A stretch of DNA of 13,073 nucleotides from Bacteroidota bacterium. GTDB lineage: Bacteria > Bacteroidota > Bacteroidia > Bacteroidales > Marinifilaceae. Below the pieces are notes generated by a model. It was not told the DNA's origin, ran no database searches, and saw only the letters and a program-made list of their open reading frames with translations. Below are positions 8,351 to 13,073 of the stretch, piece after piece. The stretch is from NCBI GenBank assembly GCA_023400335.1, contig JAEXFF010000029.1:1-13073 (forward strand). Direction: 5' to 3'. Position 1 is the stretch's first letter; each line of letters opens with the position of its first letter. The translations under genes were made by a program, and so were the position numbers.

Positions 8351-8949
8351 TATTTCTTTATCAACATATAATATTGCTCAAACTGTATACGCATATCTGA
8401 AAAAGCATATTTCAAATCAGCGCTCAGCAATTCGATATTCACCATACTCATGGGAACTGACATCAAATTCCGGGCCAGTACAGAAGTATCCAATGATTCA
8501 CAGATTTCGCCCTCTTGCTTAGCTTTCAAAATGATTTCTTCCCAACGGGATAAACGGTTTTTTAACAGGGCATCTATTTTCCAGCGGTATTCCGGAAATA
8601 AATATTCAACTTCCAAAACAAGCTGAAAATAAAATTCTTCAATAATAAATGTACCAAACAATTCTCTCAAACGCTCTGCCCGTCTTTCCTTTTCCTGCAA
8701 TATAACTTCTATGTATTCTTTTAAAGAATGGATTCCCCGGAATTTTTTTTCTTCAATATCTTCAATTACTGTAGCATAACGTGCCAATCCTTCTTTGAGG
8801 ATTTCTTCTTTATTTTTGAAGTAATAGTAAAAAGCCCCCTTCGTCAAACCTGTGACCCGTTCTAAATCTTTAAGGGTACAAGCTTTATAACCTTTATTTA
8901 AAAACTGGAAAAAAGCCTTATTTACTATTATATCTTTAGGAGCTGTCAT
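8350..8949 (-). CDS. TetR-family transcriptional regulator (first of a tandem pair)
   Basis: The 199-residue product has a TetR-type helix-turn-helix at about residues 25-44 (TLKDLERVTGLTKGAFYYYF, then NKEEILKEGLARY) and a helical C-terminal domain that would bind an inducer and form the dimer. It is a paralogue of the gene that follows with a one-base stop/start overlap. The ATG at 8947-8949 lies one base from a candidate operator (8951-8968), so autoregulation is likely. Length is typical for TetR regulators (190-220). The C-terminal domains of the two paralogues differ more than the HTH domains, which fits different ligands or a heterodimer. Both ideas are inference. Confidence 0.93.
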   Translation of the reverse strand: MTAPKDIIVNKAFFQFLNKGYKACTLKDLERVTGLTKGAFYYYFKNKEEILKEGLARYATVIEDIEEKKFRGIHSLKEYIEVILQEKERRAERLRELFGTFIIEEFYFQLVLEVEYLFPEYRWKIDALLKNRLSRWEEIILKAKQEGEICESLDTSVLARNLMSVPMSMVNIELLSADLKYAFSDMRIQFEQYYMLIKK

Positions 8950-8950
8950 C

Positions 8951-8968
8951 TTTATACTTTTCGGTATG
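8951..8968. promoter_or_regulatory. Candidate TetR operator, copy 1 (TTTATACTTTTCGGTATG)
   Basis: This 18-base sequence is 17/18 identical to the copy at 7714-7731 and contains ATAC-N6-GTAT. It ends one base before the start codon of the first TetR gene and abuts a possible -7 promoter element (8969-8976). A bound repressor would cover the transcription start and leader, which fits autorepression. Function is inferred from repeat, symmetry and place. Confidence 0.6.
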
Positions 8969-8999
8969 CAAAATAAATAAACTTTTAGAATATAGTAAA
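8969..8999 (-). promoter_or_regulatory. Possible promoter for the TetR pair (weak match)
   Basis: Read leftward, TTTA (8996-8999), a 19-base spacer and TTATTTTG (8969-8976) match the Bacteroidetes TTTG-N19-TAnnTTTG pattern with one mismatch per element. The predicted start, near 8963, falls inside the candidate operator. The support is the match plus this geometry. Confidence 0.35.
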
Positions 9000-9078
9000 A
9001 ATAGTTTCAAATAATTTTTTCTTTCTTTTGTGTTGTCTTTTTATCTGCTATTCCCCAAAAGTAAACGATATAAATAAG

Positions 9079-9117
9079 TGTAAAAAAACAAGACAGAAGG
9101 TGTCCATTTTTTTTACA
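9079..9117. promoter_or_regulatory. Dyad upstream of the ABC ATPase, possible enhancer-type activator site
   Basis: TGTAAAAAAA (9079-9088) is the exact reverse complement of TTTTTTTACA (9108-9117). Nested inside is a second inverted repeat, GACA-N5-TGTC (9092-9104). Relative to the start predicted from the sigma-54 element it is centred near -100, a usual distance for enhancer-binding protein sites. It could also form a hairpin with a T-run that ends stray rightward transcripts. Confidence 0.4.
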
Positions 9118-9152
9118 TACTGATCCTTTCAGTTTTTATTTATAATATTATA

Positions 9153-9165
9153 TATCAATATTTTA
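9153..9165 (+). promoter_or_regulatory. IHF-consensus match between dyad and sigma-54 element
   Basis: TATCAATATTTTA fits the E. coli IHF consensus WATCAANNNNTTR at every defined position. It lies between the upstream dyad and the -24 element, where a DNA bend is typical in sigma-54 systems. The surrounding DNA is very A+T-rich, so chance is a real alternative, and the consensus is borrowed from a distant phylum. Confidence 0.35.
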
Positions 9166-9171
9166 TGTTTT

Positions 9172-9187
9172 TGGCACAAAAATAGCT
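9172..9187 (+). promoter_or_regulatory. Sigma-54 (RpoN) -24/-12 promoter of the ABC ATPase gene
   Basis: TGGCAC-AAAAA-TAGCT matches the consensus TGGCAC-N5-TTGCW with one mismatch. It keeps the invariant GG (9173-9174) and GC (9185-9186) exactly ten bases apart. Transcription would begin near 9198. That leaves only seven bases before the ATG at 9205 but 34 before the ATG at 9232, so the element favours the second start. Confidence 0.65.
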
Positions 9188-9231
9188 ATAGTTTTAGCGA
9201 GAAGATGAAAAATGAATTAAAAAAGAAATAT

Positions 9232-9909
9232 ATGATAAAAATTGAAAATCTGAATAAAGTTTTCCGGACGGAAGAAGTTGAAACAACAGCTTTAAATAAT
9301 GTATCACTTCACATTAAAGAAGGAGAATTTGTAGCAATCATGGGGCCTTCAGGTTGTGGTAAATCTACTCTGTTGAATATTGTCGGTTTATTGGATAATC
9401 CGACTTCTGGAAAATACTACTTTGATGGCAGAGAAGTAGGAGCCTTAAAAGAAAGGCAACGTACTATGGTTCGGAAGGGGAATATCGGTTTTGTATTCCA
9501 AAGTTTCAATTTGATTGACGAATTAAATGTATACGAAAATATTGAATTGCCTCTAATTTATCTGAAAATGAAGGCATCTGAAAGAAAAGAGAAAGTCAAC
9601 CGGATGCTTGAACGGATGCAAATCAGCCACCGGGCCAAGCATTTTCCACAGCAACTTTCCGGCGGACAACAGCAACGTGTAGCAATAGCCCGGGCTGTAG
9701 TAGCCGGTCCGAAACTAATCCTTGCCGACGAACCTACTGGTAACCTGGACTCTAAAAATGGTATACAAGTAATGAACTTACTAACTGAATTAAATAAGGA
9801 AGGGACAACCATTGTAATGGTAACTCACTCCCAGCACGATGCTTCTTTTACGCACCGGATTATCAATCTTTTCGACGGACAGGTCGTAACTGAAAAACCG
9901 AACTTATAA
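9232..9909 (+). CDS. LolD/MacB-type ABC transporter ATP-binding protein, without an adjacent permease
   Basis: The 225-residue cytoplasmic ATPase has every ABC motif: Walker [10 protein letters not shown] (38-46), the Q-loop in [12 protein letters not shown], signature LSGGQQQR (142-149), Walker B LILADEP (162-168) with D-loop GNLDS, and switch His199. The sequence belongs to the LolD/FtsE/MacB-C branch, which normally drives FtsX-type permeases that move lipoproteins, peptides or macrolides. The frame could begin at an ATG at 9205, adding nine lysine-rich residues. I chose 9232 because [11 protein letters not shown] is the usual start of this family and the sigma-54 element predicts transcription from about 9198. 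No FtsX/MacB permease follows; a terminator comes 37 bases after the stop. It probably does not power the ABC-2 permeases at 2603-4980, which use a different ATPase branch. Confidence 0.93.
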   Translation: MIKIENLNKVFRTEEVETTALNNVSLHIKEGEFVAIMGPSGCGKSTLLNIVGLLDNPTSGKYYFDGREVGALKERQRTMVRKGNIGFVFQSFNLIDELNVYENIELPLIYLKMKASERKEKVNRMLERMQISHRAKHFPQQLSGGQQQRVAIARAVVAGPKLILADEPTGNLDSKNGIQVMNLLTELNKEGTTIVMVTHSQHDASFTHRIINLFDGQVVTEKPNL

Positions 9910-9945
9910 GAAGCATAAATTTTCTCATAAATTTTTTCTGGAAAG

Positions 9946-9973
9946 AAGCCGTCTACAGAAGACGGCTTTTTTT
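9946..9973 (+). terminator. Rho-independent terminator after the ABC ATPase gene
   Basis: AAGCCGTCT (9946-9954) pairs perfectly with AGACGGCTT (9960-9968) around the loop ACAGA, followed by a T-run to 9973. The A-rich left flank lets the stem extend and may also stop leftward transcripts of the symporter gene that ends at 9999. Its place, 37 bases after the ATPase stop, shows that the ATPase is the last gene of its transcript. Confidence 0.85.
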
Positions 9974-9998
9974 ATATCGGTCTCAATCAAGACGGAAA

Positions 9999-11168
9999 TC
10001 AACTTTCTTTCCCTTTATATATGCGATTTATGATCACTGCTATTGCACCGTCTCCTGTCACATTGGTAGCTGTACCAAAACTATCCATTGCAATATAAAG
10101 AGCAATCATTAATCCCTGCGCTGTCTCATCAAAACCCAACATGGACTGTAACAAACCCAAAGCAGCCATAATCGCTCCTCCCGGCACACCAGGAGCTGCA
10201 ACCATTGCAATCCCCAACATCATGATAAAACCTGCAAATTGGGCAAAATGTATTTCCATCCCCGACATCAGCATAATGGCCATAGCACAGGCGACAATCT
10301 TCATCGTACTTCCCGACAAATGGATCGTAGCACAGAGTGGAATGACAAAACCTGCCAGCTCAGGACGCACCCCGTTTTTAATGGTTTGTTCCAAAGTTAC
10401 CGGAATTGTAGCTGCAGATGACTGAGTACCCAAAGCAGTCATATACGCAGGCAACATATTTTTGAATAAATGAAAAGGATTTGCTTTTCCGACCAAACCG
10501 GCTATAAAAAATTGAAGAAAAAGCAGAACTACCGTCATCACAAAAATGACCAGAATGATTTTTACAAAAACCCCCATCACCCCCGCTACTTGCCCGGAAT
10601 TCGTCATATTCAAAAAGATACCGAAAATATACAAAGGCAAGAGAGGTATAATCACCGAAACAATAACAGCATTGATAATATCTTTAAAATCTTCCATCAT
10701 CCCTTTTAATTTATCCCCGGTAATAACAGACATCCCTAAACCCAGGGTAAACGCCAGAATTAAAGAAGTCATTACTCCCATTAAAGGAGGCATCTCTATC
10801 GTAAAATAAGGTGTAAGATCTTTTACTTCCTCGCCTAAAGGAGTAATTGTCTCCGTTGTATCCAATAACCAGGGATAGGCAAGATCGCAAGTAAAATAAG
10901 TGAAGAAACCAGAAAACAATGTGAAACAATACGCCAATAAAGCCGTAATCAATAAAAGCCGTCCCGCACCCTTTCCCAAATCAGCAATACCGGGTGCAAC
11001 CAGTCCCAAAATCAATAAAGGAATAATAAAACCTAAAAAGTTTCCGAATAAGGTATTAATCGTTATAAAAATCCGAACCAATCCGTCCGGGAAAAATAAA
11101 CCACAAACGATTCCGGCAGCTATGGCAATGATAATACGCGGTAACAGACCCAGTCTTCTCTTTTTCAT
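9999..11168 (-). CDS. Dicarboxylate/amino acid:cation symporter (DAACS family)
   Basis: The 389-residue membrane protein is a secondary transporter of the DAACS (SLC1/GltPh-like) family, which takes up dicarboxylates, glutamate, aspartate, serine or threonine with Na+ or H+. Visible family features are an N-terminal helix ending CGLFFPD, several further helices, the first hairpin with TQSSAATIP at about residues 247-255 (family SSxTLP), the VPGGAIMAALGLL hairpin at about 328-340, and the last-helix motif MDSFGTATNVTGD at about 360-372. Length is a little short of the usual 400-430. In DMDSFGTA-like positions relatives with acidic substrates often carry Arg. Its absence here suggests a neutral amino acid such as serine or threonine, but this is inference. 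The gene is single, divergent from the EamA gene, and its 3' end faces the ATPase terminator. Confidence 0.92.
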   Translation of the reverse strand: MKKRRLGLLPRIIIAIAAGIVCGLFFPDGLVRIFITINTLFGNFLGFIIPLLILGLVAPGIADLGKGAGRLLLITALLAYCFTLFSGFFTYFTCDLAYPWLLDTTETITPLGEEVKDLTPYFTIEMPPLMGVMTSLILAFTLGLGMSVITGDKLKGMMEDFKDIINAVIVSVIIPLLPLYIFGIFLNMTNSGQVAGVMGVFVKIILVIFVMTVVLLFLQFFIAGLVGKANPFHLFKNMLPAYMTALGTQSSAATIPVTLEQTIKNGVRPELAGFVIPLCATIHLSGSTMKIVACAMAIMLMSGMEIHFAQFAGFIMMLGIAMVAAPGVPGGAIMAALGLLQSMLGFDETAQGLMIALYIAMDSFGTATNVTGDGAIAVIINRIYKGKES

Positions 11169-11283
11169 AAATCAATTTTATTGTTAAAACGGTTAAGGCG
11201 TTGCAATGTTACAATTGTTTTTTTATTTTTACAATAAAACATCCGAACATTCGTAAAATGGAATATTTATTCTAACATTATTT

Positions 11284-11299
11284 TTTCCGTTAACGGAAA
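11284..11299. promoter_or_regulatory. Perfect 16-base palindrome in the divergent symporter/EamA region
   Basis: TTTCCGTTAACGGAAA equals its own reverse complement. It sits in the 218-base region between the start codons of the symporter (11168) and the EamA gene (11387), 24 bases upstream of the EamA -33 element. It could be an operator or activator site for either gene. No linked regulator gene is seen to the right, so the partner is unknown. The rest of this region is A+T-rich, with only a weak leftward -7-like element (TAACATTG, 11204-11211). Confidence 0.45.
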
Positions 11300-11322
11300 G
11301 AGAGGGGATTTTATATTGTTTC

Positions 11323-11353
11323 TTTCTTTTCAATACAATTAGTTGTACTTTTG
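11323..11353 (+). promoter_or_regulatory. Bacteroidetes housekeeping promoter of the EamA gene
   Basis: TTTC (11323-11326), exactly 19 bases, then TACTTTTG (11346-11353) match TTTG-N19-TAnnTTTG with a single mismatch. Transcription would start near 11360, giving a leader of about 27 bases to the ATG at 11387. This rules out an upstream TTG start at 11351, which lies inside the -7 element. Confidence 0.7.
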
Positions 11354-11386
11354 TCAGGTACGGAATCCCGTTCTAAATACGATTTT

Positions 11387-12319
11387 ATGACTAAGGAAAA
11401 ATGGGAAGGACATATTGCTATCCTCTTTACGAATCTTATTTTCGGGCTCAATACCCCAATTGCTAAAACGATCGTTCCGGAATGGATTTCTCCTACAGCT
11501 CTTACGGCTTTGCGGATGTCTTTTGCTACCTTGATATTTTGGACCATTGCCTCTTTTTTCCCCAAAGAAAAAGTTTGTGGTAAGGATTTAGTGACTATTT
11601 TATTCGGCGCTTTGTTCGGACTCGTAGGTGCCCAGCTTTCTTTTGCCACAGCTTTAAAATACACTTCTCCTGTGAACATTTCATTAATTGCAGCTATGAC
11701 TCCCGTCGTCGTTATGCTGATGGCTGCTATCTGGTTAAAAGAACCGATAACCCTGAAGAAAGCTGCCGGAGTAACTGCCGGAGTAGCCGGCGCCCTGCTT
11801 CTTATTTTTCATTCTTCCGGTGCAATCAAGGGACCCAACGAAATGCTGGGGAACTTATTGAGTATTGTAAATATCATTACTTACGGTATTTACCTGATCA
11901 TTACTCGCTCTGTTTCCCTGCGTTACACCCCCATTACTTTAATGAAATGGATGTTTCTATTTTCAGCCTTGTTTTCACTTCCCTTAGGATGGCAAGACTT
12001 AGGGATGGCCAAAGCATTCTCCGGAACTGCCCCGATAAGTGTTTTAGGACGTCTCAGCTATATCGTGCTGATCGCAACCGGATTAGCTTATTTTCTGGTA
12101 CCCATGGCTTTAAAACGTATACGGCCGACAACTGTCAGTATGTACAACAATGCCCAACCTCTGATTGCTTCCACTATTGCTATTGTAATCGGACAAGATA
12201 TTTTCAGTTGGGACAAACCGGTTGCTGCAGCTCTGGTATTCACCGGTGTATACCTGGTTACTCAAAGTAAGTCCAAAGAGGATATACGAAAAAAGGGACA
12301 ATGCTCTGGTCACAATTGA
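11387..12319 (+). CDS. EamA/DMT-superfamily transporter
   Basis: The 310-residue inner-membrane protein has about ten hydrophobic helices arranged as two similar EamA halves. The first half includes ILFTNLIFGLNTPIAK near the start, TALTALRMSFATLIFW, and MTPVVVMLMAAIWLKEPITL at the end of the first repeat, followed by KAAGVTAGVAGALLLI. The second half starts at about residue 150 with LGNLLSIVNIITYGIYLI and ends with QPLIASTIAIVIGQDIFSWDKPVAAALVFTGVYLV. Family members (RhaT, YdcZ, RarD relatives) mostly export or import small metabolites; the substrate cannot be named here. The frame is open back to a TTG at 11351, but the ATG at 11387 is chosen because a promoter -7 element covers the TTG. The gene stands alone, divergent from the symporter. 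Confidence 0.92.
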   Translation: MTKEKWEGHIAILFTNLIFGLNTPIAKTIVPEWISPTALTALRMSFATLIFWTIASFFPKEKVCGKDLVTILFGALFGLVGAQLSFATALKYTSPVNISLIAAMTPVVVMLMAAIWLKEPITLKKAAGVTAGVAGALLLIFHSSGAIKGPNEMLGNLLSIVNIITYGIYLIITRSVSLRYTPITLMKWMFLFSALFSLPLGWQDLGMAKAFSGTAPISVLGRLSYIVLIATGLAYFLVPMALKRIRPTTVSMYNNAQPLIASTIAIVIGQDIFSWDKPVAAALVFTGVYLVTQSKSKEDIRKKGQCSGHN

Positions 12320-12365
12320 TTTCTAAACGATTGAAATATAGCTGAAAAGAATATGTTCTGTAAAA

Positions 12366-12398
12366 AGAGTGACAAGAGAACCGTCCCCTTGTCACTCT
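12366..12398 (-). terminator. REP-like hairpin, probable terminator of the leftward surface-protein gene
   Basis: AGAGTGACAAG (12366-12376) pairs perfectly over 11 bp with CTTGTCACTCT (12388-12398) around an 11-base loop. Read leftward it is followed by TTTTT (12366-12362), a good terminator for the gene ending at 12406. Read rightward, after the EamA gene, the T-run is poor. The sequence, with ACCGTCCCCTTGTCAC on one arm, resembles interspersed palindromes that I recall from many bacterial genomes near REP-associated tyrosine transposases. That link is from memory and no transposase lies here. Confidence 0.6.
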
Positions 12399-12405
12399 AA
12401 AATGT

Positions 12406-13073
12406 TTATTCTTTTACACAGCGTACGGGCATACCGCTTGAACGTGCTGCTGCTGAAGCCGGATTCCAAGAGGATTGCGATGCAGAAATGGCAGTTGCCT
12501 GATGCTTTTTCCCTTCTGCTGCTTCAACCGGATTGGCCGCAGGCGAAGAGCCCCACATAAATCCTGTAGTACTTACGCCATAAAGTTTCCCGCAACTGGA
12601 AGAGTTATTCTGACGGCGTCCTGCCAACGGATACCAATCTTTTGCTCCATCGGCAGCGGTATATACATAACCGTAATAAGCCGTATTCGGAGCCAACAGC
12701 GGAGATGAGAAAAGTTTTTGATAAACCAATGCGGCTTCGCACCAGTATTTTCCCGGAGCAACTTTATAACCTACAGGACAGGGATCGTAAATCGTCTTTA
12801 CACCTTCTCCGGTACTGATTTCAGTCGCTTTATAGGTATCAAAAATATATATTTTTCCATCGGCATACGGATTTCCCCACAAATTATCGTCAGGGGTCTG
12901 AAGCCAGTCGGTTAACGTATAAGAAACCTGGTAATAAAACTGCATGGGATTACGCACGGCATCCTCAATCTGTTTTCCGCCAATTTCACAGGACCATTTC
13001 ATATTTTCAGACGAATTGATAATCTTACCTTCTCCATCGTACATAAAGGCAGTATAACCTGCCTGTGTATAAT
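12406..13073 (-). CDS. Probable FISUMP-like surface/secreted protein (C-terminal part; runs off right edge)
   Basis: The frame is open through the right edge (reading YTQAGYTAF before the Met at 13042-13044), so the true start and any signal peptide lie outside; 219 complete C-terminal codons are visible. It holds IYDPCPVGYKV, then WYPLAGRR, a run of Ser/Gly/Ala, FMWGSSP, and a final SSGMPVRCVKE. This order (DPCPxGW/Y - PAAGxR - WSS - VRCVKE) is the layout of Fibrobacter-type major paralogous (FISUMP) domains, common at the C-termini of Bacteroidales lipoproteins and fimbrillin-like surface proteins. Paired cysteines fit an exported protein. No specific function can be given. A fimbrillin-like N-terminal part is possible but not seen. 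Confidence 0.75.
   Translation of the reverse strand, partial: YTQAGYTAFMYDGEGKIINSSENMKWSCEIGGKQIEDAVRNPMQFYYQVSYTLTDWLQTPDDNLWGNPYADGKIYIFDTYKATEISTGEGVKTIYDPCPVGYKVAPGKYWCEAALVYQKLFSSPLLAPNTAYYGYVYTAADGAKDWYPLAGRRQNNSSSCGKLYGVSTTGFMWGSSPAANPVEAAEGKKHQATAISASQSSWNPASAAARSSGMPVRCVKE

Noticed and set aside
7714..8968. The two 18-base repeats as target-site duplications of an inserted element
   Set aside because: The repeats are long, imperfect and internally symmetric, one abuts a start codon, and there is no integrase, transposase or terminal inverted repeat between them; an operator fits better.
9205..9231. Upstream ATG adding nine residues to the ABC ATPase
   Set aside because: The sigma-54 element predicts a transcript start only seven bases before it, and the family normally starts at MIKIENL; peptide data could still overturn this.
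9232..9909. The LolD-type ATPase as the missing motor of the ABC-2 permeases
   Set aside because: It belongs to the branch that drives FtsX/MacB-type permeases, is on the other strand, and has its own promoter and terminator.
11311..11679. A 122-codon minus-strand frame over the EamA gene start and promoter
   Set aside because: It is antisense to the EamA coding sequence, has no recognisable domain, and its downstream end covers the EamA promoter.
1..13073. tRNA, rRNA, CRISPR arrays, insertion sequences
   Set aside because: Reading both strands, I saw no regular direct-repeat array, no tRNA-like cloverleaf in the gaps, and no transposase or integrase frame.

Overview
The window looks like a chromosomal segment of a Bacteroidales bacterium, probably a gut commensal. 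The evidence is an A+T-rich genome with weak, A-rich ribosome binding sites, a near-consensus Bacteroidetes housekeeping promoter (TTTC-N19-TACTTTTG) before the EamA gene, a signal peptide ending LKAQ, and a secreted protein with the DPCPVGY...VRCVKE C-terminus common in Bacteroidales surface proteins. I cannot name the genus.

Left two thirds (1-8949, all minus strand, read right to left): a multidrug-efflux-type locus. Two overlapping, paralogous TetR-family regulators come first. A TolC-type outer membrane channel, an HlyD/EmrA-type adaptor and two ABC-2 type permeases follow, with no ATPase among them. An RND adaptor lipoprotein and the N-terminal 436 codons of an RND inner-membrane pump complete the set, and the pump runs off the left edge. 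A nearly identical 18-base sequence (17/18) flanks the TetR pair, just before the first start codon and just after the second stop codon. It is the best candidate for the regulators' operator.

Middle (8950-9975, plus strand): a LolD/MacB-type ABC ATPase stands alone, without a permease, and ends in a clear terminator. Upstream of it lies what looks like a complete sigma-54 control region: a distal dyad, an IHF-consensus match, and a -24/-12 element TGGCAC-N5-TAGCT. The predicted transcription start also decides which ATG is used.

Right third: a DAACS-family cation symporter (minus strand) is divergent from an EamA/DMT-family exporter (plus strand), with a perfect 16-base palindrome between them. 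A REP-like hairpin separates the exporter from the C-terminal part of a FISUMP-like surface protein (minus strand) that runs off the right edge.

The most interesting points are the sigma-54 architecture at an orphan ATPase, the twin-TetR/twin-operator arrangement, and an ATPase-less ABC-2 export system arranged with an RND pump in one apparent gene cluster. There are no RNA genes, CRISPR arrays, insertion sequences or transposase genes that I can support.
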